Source: Limnohabitans sp. G3-2 | GTDB taxonomy: Bacteria > Pseudomonadota > Gammaproteobacteria > Burkholderiales > Burkholderiaceae_C | Direction: 5' to 3' | NCBI RefSeq assembly: GCF_002778275.1 | Contig: NZ_NESG01000009.1 | Location: 62,001-126,000 of the forward strand | DNA: 64,000 nt | Shown: one piece after another, positions 1 to 9,678 of the stretch | Layout of the letters: each line of letters begins with the position of its first letter | Position numbering within the stretch: the first letter of the stretch is position 1 | Position numbers and translations under genes: made by a program | Notes under the pieces: generated by a model | Told to the model about the DNA's origin: nothing | The model's database searches: none | What the model saw: only the letters and a program-made list of their open reading frames with translations

Positions 1-435
1 CAGGGCAATGACCACCGGCGCCATGCCCAGCTTGAAGGCTCTCACGCCCAGGTAGTCACGGTGCTTGTGGGCCCAGCGCGTGGCGGTGTACGTCAACACG
101 GAAGAGGGCAGCATGATGCCCAAGAGGCTTAGGAACATGCCCAGCGCTGACAAGGCCACGCTGATCCAGCCCCCGCCCAAGCCTGCCGCGGCGTTCAAGC
201 CCACGTTCCAACCCATCAAGCCCACAAACAGCACATTGGGGCCGGGTGCCGACTGTGCCAATGCGATGGAGGAGCTGAATTGTTGTTCGGTCAGCCACTG
301 GTTTTCATCGACCAAAAACCGGTGCATGTCGGGTGCGGTGATGATGGCCCCGCCGACCGCCAACAAGGACAGTGACATGAAATGGTTGAACAGCGCCAAC
401 CAATCGCCAAGGTCCAATTGAAGCGTCAAACTCAT
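1..435 (-). CDS. chrA: Chromate transporter ChrA, second half of a split pair (3' end beyond the window)
   Basis: A 145-codon open frame on the minus strand runs off the left edge, so the C-terminus is missing. It starts at ATG 435, overlapping the stop of the upstream chr gene by four bases (ATGA). Motifs typical of chromate transporter domains are visible: GGAIITAPDM near residue 30 and SAPGPNVLFVGLMGW near residues 60-75, followed by hydrophobic segments. Short-chain CHR proteins work as pairs of about 190-residue halves of opposite membrane topology and export chromate, or probably related oxyanions, across the inner membrane. The overlap suggests translational coupling of the two halves. 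The substrate is assigned from family knowledge only. Confidence 0.85.
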   Translation of the reverse strand, partial: MSLTLQLDLGDWLALFNHFMSLSLLAVGGAIITAPDMHRFLVDENQWLTEQQFSSSIALAQSAPGPNVLFVGLMGWNVGLNAAAGLGGGWISVALSALGMFLSLLGIMLPSSVLTYTATRWAHKHRDYLGVRAFKLGMAPVVIAL

Positions 436-1028
436 GGCGCTGTCCTGTTCAGGGCTTCTTGGCGTGACAGCTGGACATAAGCCCATGCACAAGCCAGACT
501 GCCGATGCCCAACAAGACCCACAGCAAGGGCCAGCGAAACAAACCCACGCCCGTGAAGGTGGTCAGCATCACGGCGGTGCAAAGTGGCAAGCCCAAGGGG
601 TTGCGTTTCAAAGCGGAGATCAATTTGATGCCCGTGGCCGCAATCATGCCAGCGGCCACGGCGCCCATTCCGCGCAAAGCCCCTTGTGCCCAGGCCTGAT
701 CCGACACGCTGCCAAATGCCAGCGCCAGCAGCAACAAAACGGCTGTGGGGGCCGCCAGCATGCCCGCCATCGCGGCCAGTGCGCCGGGCAAACCAAAATG
801 CCGTCCGCCGACCATCAAACACAGGTTGATCACATTGGGGCCGGGCAAAATTTGGGCCACAGCCCATTCTTCAACAAATTGGGCGGGCGTCATCCAGCGC
901 TTGCGCTCGACCAACTCGCGTTGGGCCACAGCCAAGACCCCCCCAAAGCCCTGCAAAGCCAACACGGTGAAAGAGACAAACAGGTCGGTTTTGGACTTGG
1001 GTTGGTTCAAGGGGATGTCATCGGGCAT
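432..1028 (-). CDS. chrA: Chromate transporter ChrA, first half of a split pair
   Basis: This 198-residue inner membrane protein starts at ATG 1028. It carries the CHR-domain signatures GFGGVLAVAQRELVE near residue 27 and QILPGPNVINLCLMVG near residue 58, then four to five hydrophobic segments. It is about half the length of full ChrA, which fits the short-chain CHR family where two adjacent genes make the transporter. The second half follows on the same strand with an ATGA overlap. Nothing in the sequence shows regulation by chromate: no chrB or chrF is visible, though the region beyond the left edge cannot be seen. Confidence 0.88.
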   Translation of the reverse strand: MPDDIPLNQPKSKTDLFVSFTVLALQGFGGVLAVAQRELVERKRWMTPAQFVEEWAVAQILPGPNVINLCLMVGGRHFGLPGALAAMAGMLAAPTAVLLLLALAFGSVSDQAWAQGALRGMGAVAAGMIAATGIKLISALKRNPLGLPLCTAVMLTTFTGVGLFRWPLLWVLLGIGSLACAWAYVQLSRQEALNRTAP

Positions 1029-1073
1029 GCCCCCATTATCCCTTTGGGATTTCAGCCATGGCGTCAGCCCCGC

Positions 1074-1673
1074 TCACGCCCGGTGGTCTTCGTCCAGCCA
1101 AAGCAACTGACCGCGCCCACCTTCGTTCAACCGTTCCTTCAAGGCGGCAACTTGCGCCTCGGGTAATTCAAATGCCATGCCCACCAAGTGGCCATGCGTC
1201 ACCCCTGTCAATTGGGCTTGCGCCTGTTCCAGTTCCCGTCGCACCCAACCTTCCAGCGCATACGGGAGGCTGCAGGCCAAATGCGCCTGTGGGATCAGCG
1301 CCACCTTCTGCGCCGTGAGCAAAGCCTGCGCGACCGCATCAGTGTAGGCACGCACCAAGCCACCCGCGCCCAACTTGACCCCACCAAAGTAGCGGACCAC
1401 CGAGGCCATCACGCCCTCCAAGTCTTGATGCCGAAGCACTTCCAGCATGGGGCGACCGGCGGTGCCACCGGGCTCGCCATCGTCGTTGGCCGCCGACTGG
1501 CCACCGGCCATCAAGGCCCAGCAGACATGGGCCGCATCGGGGTGTTCTGCTTTGAGTTGCGTCACCCGCGCCACCGCCGCCTCTCGGCCCGAGACCGATT
1601 CGACGCAGGCGATGAAGCGGCTTTTTTTGACCACCAGTTCGTGGTGGGCAGGGCGGGCAAGGGCAAAAGGCAT
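1074..1673 (-). CDS. yigZ: YigZ/IMPACT family protein
   Basis: The product is 199 residues from ATG 1673. An in-frame ATG 63 bp upstream was rejected because the family begins at the short hydrophobic-basic stretch seen here. The IMPACT core is clear: [10 protein letters not shown] near residue 15, HVCWAL, then [14 protein letters not shown] near residues 65-78 and [19 protein letters not shown] near residues 90-108. A C-terminal ferredoxin-like domain (UPF0029 C-terminal) follows. The biochemical role of bacterial YigZ is unresolved; eukaryotic IMPACT acts in Gcn2 translational control. It is transcribed away from ygiQ, with about 100 bp between the two starts. Confidence 0.88.
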   Translation of the reverse strand: MPFALARPAHHELVVKKSRFIACVESVSGREAAVARVTQLKAEHPDAAHVCWALMAGGQSAANDDGEPGGTAGRPMLEVLRHQDLEGVMASVVRYFGGVKLGAGGLVRAYTDAVAQALLTAQKVALIPQAHLACSLPYALEGWVRRELEQAQAQLTGVTHGHLVGMAFELPEAQVAALKERLNEGGRGQLLWLDEDHRA

Positions 1674-1772
1674 ACCGCCATTGTCGGGCAGACCTGCCGC
1701 ATGCAATACCCGCTGCTTGTTCAAGCCCACCCCCAAACCCCTACACTAGCGGGTTATCCCGAGTGCCCGCCT

Positions 1773-4364
1773 ATGAACGCCTTTGTCGACGTCTCTTTTT
1801 TTCCGCGTGACGCCAAACCGCTGACCAGCTACCGCAAGTTCTGGGCGCAGCGCTTTGGCACGGCCCCGTTTTTGCCGATGAGCCGTGAGGAAATGACCCA
1901 ACTGGGCTGGGACAGCTGTGACATCGTGCTGGTGACGGGCGACGCTTATGTGGACCACCCCAGCTTCGGCATGGCGGTCATTGGCCGCATGCTGGAAAAC
2001 CAGGGTTTTCGGGTCGGCATCATTGCCCAACCCGACTGGACCAGCGCTGAGGCCTTCAAGGCCCTGGGCCAACCCAATCTGTTCTGGGGCGTGACCAGCG
2101 GCAACATGGACTCCATGATCAACCGCTACACGGCGGACCGCAAAATCCGCACCGATGACGCCTACACCCCGGGCGACGTCGGCGGCAAGCGGCCTGACCG
2201 CGCGGCCATCGTCTACAGCCAGCGTTGCCGCGAAGCCTTTCCCGAAACGCCCATTGTGCTGGGCGGCATCGAAGGCAGCTTGCGCCGCATCGCCCATTAC
2301 GACTACTGGTCTGACAAGGTTCGCCGCTCGGTGGTGGTGGACAGCAAATGCGACTTGCTCTTGTATGGCAACGCTGAGCGGGCGATCGTGGAGATTGCCC
2401 ACCGCCTGGCGGCCCGTGAACCGGTGCACCACATCACCGATGTGCGCGGCACCGCTTTTGTGCGCCGCGAAACGCCAGAGGGCTGGTATGAGATCGACTC
2501 CACCAGCGTGGACACGCCCGGGCATGTGGAGGCGCACATCAACCCCTATTTGATGATTTCTGACCAAGCGCGGGAGCAGGGCGCGACCTGCGCGCGTGAA
2601 GAAGAAGCCAAGGCGGTGGCCGATGGTGAAAACCGCAAAGTTCAACCTTTGAAGTTTGTGCCGAATGCATCGGCGGGTGCGACCGCTGTGGCGGCTGTGG
2701 CGGCCCGTTCAGGCATTCGCTTGCAGGGGCAAGCTCCCACAGGGGAGCCCCAAAGTGCGGCCGCGGGGGCTCCGGGCAGTTCTTCGCGGGAGCAAGCCCC
2801 CGCCGAACAGACACTCAATTCTTCGCGTGAGCAAGCCCCCGCAGAACAAACAGTCAGTTCTTCGCGGGAGCAAGCCCCCGCAGAGCAGACAGTCAGTTCT
2901 TCGTGGGAGCGAGCCCCTGCTCGCGAAGGACTCTCGGCCGACCCAGAACTGCGCGGTAAAGGCACCCACAAAGTGCCTCCCCGCGACAAAAGCGTGATCC
3001 GCCTGCCCAGCTACGAGCAAGTCAAGCAAGACGCTGTGCTGTATGCCCACGCCAACCGCGTGCTGCACCTGGAAACCAACCCCGGCAACGCCCGTTGCCT
3101 GGTGCAGGCGCATGGCGAAGGCCACACCGCCCGCGACGTTTGGATCACGCCACCCCCTATCCCGCTGACCACGGCCGAGATGGACCATGTGTTCGACCTG
3201 CCGTACGCCCGCAGCCCGCACCCGCGCTACGCCGACGAAAACGGCAGCCATGACCACGCCACCAAAATCCCCGCGTGGGAGATGATCCGCTTCAGTGTGA
3301 ACATCATGCGCGGCTGCTTTGGTGGCTGCACCTTTTGCTCCATCACCGAGCACGAAGGCCGCATCATCCAAAGTCGCTCCGAGGAGTCGGTCATCCGCGA
3401 GGTGGAAGAGATCCGCGACAAGGTCAAAGGCTTCACCGGTGTCATCTCTGACCTGGGCGGCCCCACGGCCAATATGTACCGACTGGGCTGCAAGAGCCCC
3501 GAAATCGAATCGGCCTGCCGCAAACCCAGCTGCGTGTTCCCTGGCATCTGCCAGAACCTGACCACCGACCACGGCCCGCTGATCAACATGTACCGCCGGG
3601 CGCGGAATTTGAAGGGCATCAAGAAAATCCTGATCGGCTCCGGTCTGCGTTACGACCTGGCTGTGCAGTCGCCCGAATACGTAAAAGAGCTGGTCCAGCA
3701 CCATGTGGGCGGCTACCTGAAAATTGCGCCCGAACACACCGAGGGCGGCCCGCTGTCCAAGATGATGAAGCCCGGCATCGGCACTTACGACCGCTTCAAG
3801 TCAATGTTTGACAAGTACAGCGAAGAAGTGGGCAAAAAACAGTTCCTCATCCCTTACTTCATTGCGGCCCACCCCGGCACCAGCGACGAAGACATGATGA
3901 ATTTGGCGGTTTGGCTGAAAAAGAACGGGTTCAGGGCCGACCAGGTGCAAACCTTCTACCCCAGCCCCATGGCCACGGCCACGGCCATGTACCACTCCAC
4001 CCGCAACCCGCTGCGCAAAATCACCCGCGACAGCGAAAAGGTGGACGTGGTCAAAGGCGACAGACGCCGCCGCTTGCACAAGGCGTTTTTGCGCTACCAC
4101 GACGCCACCAACTGGCCCCTGCTGCGCGAAGCACTCAAAGCCATGGGCCGCTCAGATCTGATTGGCAACGGCAAACACCACCTGATCCCGAGCTGGCAGC
4201 CGCTGGCCGAAGAAGGCTACCAAAGCGCCCGTCGCAAAAACAGCACGGGTGCAGGTGCCAAATCGTCGGTCTCTCTCTCGACAACACCCAAGCGCTCAGG
4301 TCAGCCTAGAAAGGGTCAGCTGCTCACGCAGCACACGGGGCTGCCGCCGCGTCGCAAAGGGTGA
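1773..4364 (+). CDS. ygiQ: YgiQ-type radical SAM protein with an internal repeat insertion
   Basis: The protein is 863 residues from ATG 1773; the frame stays open upstream across yigZ, but homologues begin near this Met. The N-terminal UPF0313 domain (about 1-260) contains [10 protein letters not shown] and [14 protein letters not shown]. The radical SAM core around residues 510-800 has the cluster motif [15 protein letters not shown]. The molecular function of YgiQ is not established. The E. coli protein is about 740 residues; the excess here is a low-complexity insert near residues 290-400 holding four in-frame 13-residue repeats. The C-terminus ends in a basic, Ser/Thr/Gly-rich tail. A TACACT hexamer at 1742-1747 could be a -10 element. 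Confidence 0.93.
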   Translation: MNAFVDVSFFPRDAKPLTSYRKFWAQRFGTAPFLPMSREEMTQLGWDSCDIVLVTGDAYVDHPSFGMAVIGRMLENQGFRVGIIAQPDWTSAEAFKALGQPNLFWGVTSGNMDSMINRYTADRKIRTDDAYTPGDVGGKRPDRAAIVYSQRCREAFPETPIVLGGIEGSLRRIAHYDYWSDKVRRSVVVDSKCDLLLYGNAERAIVEIAHRLAAREPVHHITDVRGTAFVRRETPEGWYEIDSTSVDTPGHVEAHINPYLMISDQAREQGATCAREEEAKAVADGENRKVQPLKFVPNASAGATAVAAVAARSGIRLQGQAPTGEPQSAAAGAPGSSSREQAPAEQTLNSSREQAPAEQTVSSSREQAPAEQTVSSSWERAPAREGLSADPELRGKGTHKVPPRDKSVIRLPSYEQVKQDAVLYAHANRVLHLETNPGNARCLVQAHGEGHTARDVWITPPPIPLTTAEMDHVFDLPYARSPHPRYADENGSHDHATKIPAWEMIRFSVNIMRGCFGGCTFCSITEHEGRIIQSRSEESVIREVEEIRDKVKGFTGVISDLGGPTANMYRLGCKSPEIESACRKPSCVFPGICQNLTTDHGPLINMYRRARNLKGIKKILIGSGLRYDLAVQSPEYVKELVQHHVGGYLKIAPEHTEGGPLSKMMKPGIGTYDRFKSMFDKYSEEVGKKQFLIPYFIAAHPGTSDEDMMNLAVWLKKNGFRADQVQTFYPSPMATATAMYHSTRNPLRKITRDSEKVDVVKGDRRRRLHKAFLRYHDATNWPLLREALKAMGRSDLIGNGKHHLIPSWQPLAEEGYQSARRKNSTGAGAKSSVSLSTTPKRSGQPRKGQLLTQHTGLPPRRKG
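2718..2741 (+). repeat. REP-like palindrome inside ygiQ
   Basis: The sequence forms a perfect 6-bp stem, GCTTGC-AGGG-GCAAGC (2719-2734), followed by TCCCAC. This is the layout of REP elements (stem, AGGG-type loop, TCCCAC tail). It lies within the coding sequence of ygiQ. It is oriented opposite to the last unit of the tandem repeat that follows and resembles the element at 43885-43909. Confidence 0.6.
2777..2932 (-). repeat. Four tandem 39-bp REP-derived units inside ygiQ
   Basis: Four direct repeats of exactly 39 bp occupy 2777-2815, 2816-2854, 2855-2893 and 2894-2932. They are translated in frame as 13-residue units with core [10 protein letters not shown]. Units 1-3 are nearly identical and unit 4 is diverged. 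On the minus strand unit 4 contains GCGAGC-AGGG-GCTCGC followed by TCCCAC, a REP-type hairpin. Its 18 bases at 2909-2926 are the exact reverse complement of 43885-43902. Because 39 is a multiple of three, expansion or loss of units keeps the reading frame. Confidence 0.85.
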
Positions 4365-4490
4365 GCGTTTCAAACTCGGCGATCGCTAACTTTTTTGGGA
4401 TTAACCCTGAATATTGTCGATTTTTGATGTTTTGAGGTGGCATTCTGGGGTGTATGTTCGCGATAACCCCAACATCTTTTTTGATTCAAG

Positions 4491-4508
4491 TCATTTATTA
4501 TTCATTCA
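4491..4508 (+). promoter_or_regulatory. Candidate GntR operator upstream of the sugar ABC transporter operon
   Basis: The 18-mer TCATTTATTATTCATTCA lies 46 bp before the ABC ATPase start. Its exact reverse complement occurs at 12371-12388, between the monooxygenase operon and the divergent GntR regulator. Such an AT-rich 18-base identity in a GC-rich background, at exactly these two promoters, suggests one regulator controls both operons. A short dyad GCCGT-AATG-ACGGC follows at 4510-4523. Confidence 0.7.
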
Positions 4509-4554
4509 TGCCGTAATGACGGCTGTGAATCATTTTTGAAAAAGATCAACGTCC

Positions 4555-5634
<1,080 letters not shown>

Positions 5635-5681
5635 AGCCATTTTTTGTCAGTCCATTTGATTTCAACCCCAAGGAGACATCC

Positions 5682-6947
5682 ATGAAGAAGCGTTATGCAT
5701 TGAAACTGGCCGTGGTGGCCCTGGCCAGCTCGATGGCGGCGGGTGCCGTGTGGGCGCAGCAAACCACTTTGCGTGTGTTTGTCGGCCCCAACCAGCGCCC
5801 CGACTTGCAAGCCAAGTTGTTTGAGCAGTACAACAAAGCCAACCCCGGGGTGAAGGTCGAGATCGAAACGGGCGGCGCCACCTCCGAGCTGCAGCGCCAG
5901 TACCTGTCCACCGTGCTCAACGCCAAGGACTCGGCCATCGATTTGTTCTTGATCGACATCGTCAACCCGGCCCAGTACGCCTCCAAGGGCTGGATCGAGC
6001 CGCTGGACAAATACGTGGGTGGCCCTGCTGTATTGCGCAACGACTATTTGCCCGTGTACCAAAACGCCAACGTGATCGGCGGCAAGGTCTACGCCATGCC
6101 CAGCCAGGGCGACGCGATGTTCATGTACTACCGCAAGGACCTGCTGGCCAAGCACGGCGTGGCCGAGCCCAAGACCTGGGACGAACTGGCAGCCGGTGCC
6201 AAGAAAATCATGGCGGCAGAAAACGCCCCCAACCTGCAAGGCCTGTCCATCCAGGGCGCACCGATTGAAGGCGCGGTCTGCACCTTCTTGCTGCCTTACT
6301 GGGGCCAGGGCAAGCAGTTCAACGACGCAGCTGGCAAGCTGACGTTGGACAAGGCCGCTGCCGTCAAGGGCCTGCAAAGCTGGCTCGGCATGGTCGACCA
6401 AGGCGTGATCAAGAAGAACGTGGCCGAGGTCACCACGCCTGTCACGGTGAACGAATTCAAAGCCGGTCAGGCCGTGTTTGCGATCAACTGGGGCTTTGCC
6501 TTTGACCGCTTCAAGGATGACGCCGACTCCAAAGTCAAGGGCAACGTCGGCGTGATGCCACTGCCCGCCATGACCGGCGGCAAGTCGGCCACCTGCATGG
6601 GCGGCTGGCAGTGGGCCATGAACGCTTACGGCAAGAACAAAGACGCTGCAGGCAATTTGATCAAGTTCCTGTCGTCCAAAGAGGCCAGCGCCTTCATCGC
6701 CCGCGAAGGCTCGATCCTGCCTGTGTTCCAGAGCGTTTATTCCGATGCGTCGGTGAACAAGGTCGTGCCTTGGTTCAAGGATGCATTGCCTGTGGTTCTG
6801 GGCGCCCAAAGCCGCCCCATGGTGGAGGACTACGGCCAGGTGTCAGACATCATCCGCACCACCACCAGTGCCATCTTGGCCCGTACCAAGACGCCTGAAG
6901 CCGGTGTGGACGAGATCGCTGCCCGTGTGGGCCGTTTGATGCGCTGA
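5682..6947 (+). CDS. smoF: Extracellular sugar-binding protein of the ABC importer, probable sulfoquinovose-binding (SmoF-like)
   Basis: The product is 421 residues from ATG 5682, with AAGGAG at 5670-5675. An upstream in-frame start was rejected because this Met is followed directly by a Sec signal peptide (KKRYALKLAVVALASSMAAG, likely cleaved after VWA). The rest is a family-1 solute-binding protein: TLRVFVGPNQRPDLQ at the mature N-terminus, YAMPSQGDAMFMYYRKDLL near residue 150 and GGWQWAMNAYGKNKDAA near residue 310. It captures the substrate in the periplasm for the two permeases. The ligand is inferred from context to be sulfoquinovose or its glycerol glycoside; ligand residues were not mapped. 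Confidence 0.82.
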   Translation: MKKRYALKLAVVALASSMAAGAVWAQQTTLRVFVGPNQRPDLQAKLFEQYNKANPGVKVEIETGGATSELQRQYLSTVLNAKDSAIDLFLIDIVNPAQYASKGWIEPLDKYVGGPAVLRNDYLPVYQNANVIGGKVYAMPSQGDAMFMYYRKDLLAKHGVAEPKTWDELAAGAKKIMAAENAPNLQGLSIQGAPIEGAVCTFLLPYWGQGKQFNDAAGKLTLDKAAAVKGLQSWLGMVDQGVIKKNVAEVTTPVTVNEFKAGQAVFAINWGFAFDRFKDDADSKVKGNVGVMPLPAMTGGKSATCMGGWQWAMNAYGKNKDAAGNLIKFLSSKEASAFIAREGSILPVFQSVYSDASVNKVVPWFKDALPVVLGAQSRPMVEDYGQVSDIIRTTTSAILARTKTPEAGVDEIAARVGRLMR

Positions 6948-6979
6948 TGCGCTGATGCCTTATTGACCCTGTCTGACCT

Positions 6980-7007
6980 CGGGCCTTTGGTGGGCCCGGG
7001 GTTTTTT
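6980..7007 (+). terminator. Intra-operon terminator/attenuator after the binding-protein gene
   Basis: The inverted repeat CGGGCC (6980-6985) and GGCCCG (6993-6998), with a 6-nt loop, is followed by GGG and six T. It lies between the binding-protein gene and the first permease gene. It probably causes partial termination so the binding protein is made in excess, and it may also protect the upstream mRNA from 3' decay. Confidence 0.7.
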
Positions 7008-7028
7008 GTGAGCCTTGTGTACTTGACC

Positions 7029-7907
7029 ATGTTGTCCAAACTCCGCGATCCGACCGAAAAAACGCTGGCCGTGATGCTGCTGGCCCCCGCTTTTTTGCTG
7101 CTGCTTTTGATCGTCGTCTACCCCATCGGTAAACTGGTTTACAACAGCTTGTTCGACGTGGACAAGACCGGCCTGTTTCTGGGGCTGACCAACTACGTGG
7201 ACGTGGTGCAAGACCCCTTGTTCTGGAATGCCACCAAAAACACCTTGCTGATCACCCTGATCACTGTGCCCGGAGCCTTGATCGTGGGCCTGGGCCTGGC
7301 CATGCTGGCCAATCTGCCGTTCAAGCGCAAATGGCCGGTGCGTCTGTCGTTGCTCTTGCCCTGGGCCTTGCCCCTGTCTTTTGCCGGGCTGATCTTTGCC
7401 TGGTTTTTCCACACCGAATATGGGGTGGTTAACGATGTGCTGAATCGCCTGGGCCTGCAAACCGAGCCCACCAGCTGGCTGCTCAAGCCCAACTGGGCCT
7501 TTGCCGCCATTTGCCTGACCATCATCTGGAAGACCTCGTCCTTCATGGCCCTGATCTTGTTGGCGGGCCTGCAAATGATCCCCAAGTCCCTCTACGAAGC
7601 GGCCGAGGTGGACGGCGCCAGCCGCTGGCAGCAGTTTTGGGAAATCACCATTCCCATGCTCATGCCCAGCATCATCGTGGCGCTGATTTTTCGGACCATC
7701 ACGGCGCTGCAGACCTTTGACATTCCCTACACCATGACCAAGGGTGGCCCAGGCGAAGCCACCGAAACCCTCGCCATGCTGATCCACAAATACACCATCG
7801 ATTACTCCAGCATAAGCTTTGGCTCCACCTTGGCGGTGTTCATGTTTGTCATCTCAATGTTTGTCACTGGCTTTTACTTGCGCCACATTGGAAAGAACGC
7901 GTCATGA
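7029..7907 (+). CDS. Sugar ABC transporter permease (MalF/UgpA type)
   Basis: This 292-residue inner membrane protein is read from ATG 7029. Upstream TTG and GTG starts exist in frame but would overlap the attenuator hairpin. About six transmembrane segments are visible, beginning with AVMLLAPAFLLLLLIVVYP. The EAA loop that contacts the ATPase reads YEAAEVDGASRWQQFWEITI near residue 205. The sequence TMTKGGPGEATETLAM near the end is typical of the MalF-type partner. No strong ribosome site is seen, so translation may be modest. Its stop overlaps the start of the second permease. Confidence 0.9.
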   Translation: MLSKLRDPTEKTLAVMLLAPAFLLLLLIVVYPIGKLVYNSLFDVDKTGLFLGLTNYVDVVQDPLFWNATKNTLLITLITVPGALIVGLGLAMLANLPFKRKWPVRLSLLLPWALPLSFAGLIFAWFFHTEYGVVNDVLNRLGLQTEPTSWLLKPNWAFAAICLTIIWKTSSFMALILLAGLQMIPKSLYEAAEVDGASRWQQFWEITIPMLMPSIIVALIFRTITALQTFDIPYTMTKGGPGEATETLAMLIHKYTIDYSSISFGSTLAVFMFVISMFVTGFYLRHIGKNAS

Positions 7908-8740
7908 GAGAACAGTCTTTTTGGTCCGCCCCCATGCTGCGCTGGGCAGCGGCGGCCATCGTGGTGTTCAACGGCTTTTTCCCGGCCGTCTGGATCTTGT
8001 TCACCTCGCTCAAGACCGAAACCGAGTTGGTGCAAAAACCCATCACCTGGTGGCCTGAGAATCCGATGCTGGACAACTACGTTCGCGCCTTCATCGACCA
8101 ACCCTTGCTGCATTACCTTAAAAACAGCGTCATCGTCGCCACGGGAGCCACCATCTTGTCATTGGCCGTGGCAGCTTTTGCGGCCTATGCGATCGCCCGC
8201 CTGAATCTCAAGCGACGCGAACTGATCCTGACTTGCATCGTGGCCTCCAGCATGTTCCCGCTGGTGACTTTGCTGGTGCCGATTTTTGAAACCATGCGTG
8301 CTTTGGGCTGGCTCAACACCTACATGGCGCTGATCTTGCCTTACGTGGTCCTCAATCTGCCGGTGTGCACACTGGTGTTGGTCAGCTTTTTCCAGAGCAT
8401 TCCGCGAGACCTGGAAAACGCCGCCATGATCGACGGTTGCACCCGTTTGGGGGCTTTGTGGTATGTAGTGGTGCCCTTGGCCGCGCCGGGCGTCTTTACC
8501 GCAGGCATCTTGGCCTTTGTCAATTCATGGGACGAGTTTTTGCTGGCCTTGTCGCTCAACTCCAGCCCGGGCGCACGCACCTTGCCTGTGGGCATCGCGT
8601 TGTACCAAGGCGAGTTCAGCTTCCCTTGGCCCATTATTTCGGCTGCACTGATTGTGGCCATTGTGCCGGTCGCCGTTCTGATTGCTATCTTTCAGGAGCG
8701 AGTGGTTGGCGGCTTGACCCAAGGCGGATTGAAGGGTTGA
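7904..8740 (+). CDS. Sugar ABC transporter permease (MalG/UgpE type)
   Basis: This 278-residue inner membrane protein starts at ATG 7904, overlapping the upstream permease by four bases (ATGA). It has six predicted membrane segments and a MalG-type EAA loop, LENAAMIDGCTRLGALWYVV, near residues 168-187. Together with the other permease it forms the translocation pore for the importer. It is the last gene of the plus-strand transport operon. Downstream, 158 bp separate it from the convergent exporter gene. That gap holds a small GGCCGA/TCGGCC stem at 8823-8839 without a T-run and nothing else recognisable. Confidence 0.92.
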   Translation: MREQSFWSAPMLRWAAAAIVVFNGFFPAVWILFTSLKTETELVQKPITWWPENPMLDNYVRAFIDQPLLHYLKNSVIVATGATILSLAVAAFAAYAIARLNLKRRELILTCIVASSMFPLVTLLVPIFETMRALGWLNTYMALILPYVVLNLPVCTLVLVSFFQSIPRDLENAAMIDGCTRLGALWYVVVPLAAPGVFTAGILAFVNSWDEFLLALSLNSSPGARTLPVGIALYQGEFSFPWPIISAALIVAIVPVAVLIAIFQERVVGGLTQGGLKG

Positions 8741-8898
8741 TTCGGGATCTGGGAGTTGTATGCGTCTAGCTGCCCAGATAGCTTCCTCAGCATGGCATTT
8801 TGAGCTGTGCTCAAACTCTCATGGCCGATAAGGTCGGCCGACTAAAAAACAAGCAGTGTCTGCTCGAGTATCTTCGGACCAGTTACTTAACAGAAGGA

Positions 8899-9678
8899 TT
8901 AAAACAGCAGCATGTGAGCCGCCACCAAGGCCAAAAACCCGGCAAAGGCCATTTGAAGTTTACGTTTGTCCATACTCTGGGACATGCGTGCCCCCCAGTT
9001 GGCAAACAGGATGCTGACAAGGCTGATGCCCACAAAAGCGGGCCAGTGAACATAACCCCAGGTTTGTGGTCCATTGGGACCAGTCAGGGCCAGCCCCACT
9101 GCACCGATCATTGAGATAGGGATGGCAACGGACGAGCTGACGACAACGGCTTGGCGCATATCGATACCACGCAGCACCAAATAAGGCACAGTCATAGCGC
9201 CGCCGCTGACGCCTAGCAGGGTCGACAAGTGGCCGATGATGGCCCCTGCGCCCATCAGTTCATTGCGAGGCGGCACGGTTTTGGCTGGCGTCTGTTTATT
9301 GGGGCGCAGCAAACTCAGACAAGTGCTCAGTGCAAACAGGCCAAAACCCAGCTTCAGCCATTGGGTGGGGATCCAGTTTGCCAGCAAGACGGCCGAGACC
9401 GAACCTAAGCTCACGGCCAATGCGAGCCATGGCAGACGGTCAAATTGCAGGCGTTGGGCTCGCCAGTGTGTCCAAGAGCTGGTCAACGAGGTGACCACGA
9501 TGCAGGCCAGCGAGGTGGCCACTGCATAGTGCATGACCTCTGGACCTAGCAGAGGGTCTGTGTGCCAAAGAAAGTAAAGTGTGGGCACGATGACAAGTCC
9601 CCCGCCCACGCCGAACAAGCCTGCGGTGAAGCCGCCAGCGGCGCCGACCAGCACAAACAATAACCACAACGGAATCAT
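8899..9678 (-). CDS. TauE/SafE family membrane exporter, probable sulfite exporter
   Basis: The protein is 259 residues, nearly all hydrophobic, with about eight membrane segments. Both halves carry family glycine motifs: GGFTAGLFGVGGGLVIVP at residues 14-31 and LSTLLGVSGGAMTVPYLV near residue 150. TauE/SafE proteins export small organosulfur or sulfur oxyanions. It overlaps the flavin reductase stop by four bases (ATGA), so it is translationally coupled to a sulfonate-cleaving monooxygenase module. Export of the sulfite released there is the natural inference. It is the last gene of the minus-strand operon. Confidence 0.88.
   Translation of the reverse strand: MIPLWLLFVLVGAAGGFTAGLFGVGGGLVIVPTLYFLWHTDPLLGPEVMHYAVATSLACIVVTSLTSSWTHWRAQRLQFDRLPWLALAVSLGSVSAVLLANWIPTQWLKLGFGLFALSTCLSLLRPNKQTPAKTVPPRNELMGAGAIIGHLSTLLGVSGGAMTVPYLVLRGIDMRQAVVVSSSVAIPISMIGAVGLALTGPNGPQTWGYVHWPAFVGISLVSILFANWGARMSQSMDKRKLQMAFAGFLALVAAHMLLF

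Noticed and set aside
1188..1772. Upstream extension of the ygiQ frame by 195 codons
   Set aside because: It runs antiparallel through yigZ, has no family similarity, and the YgiQ family begins at the Met at 1773.
2777..2932. CRISPR array
   Set aside because: The 39-bp repeats are directly abutting with no spacers, lie in frame inside ygiQ, and no cas genes are present.
8823..8839. Terminator between the convergent transporter and exporter operons
   Set aside because: The GGCCGA/TCGGCC stem is short and lacks a T-run on either strand, so it is not a canonical terminator.
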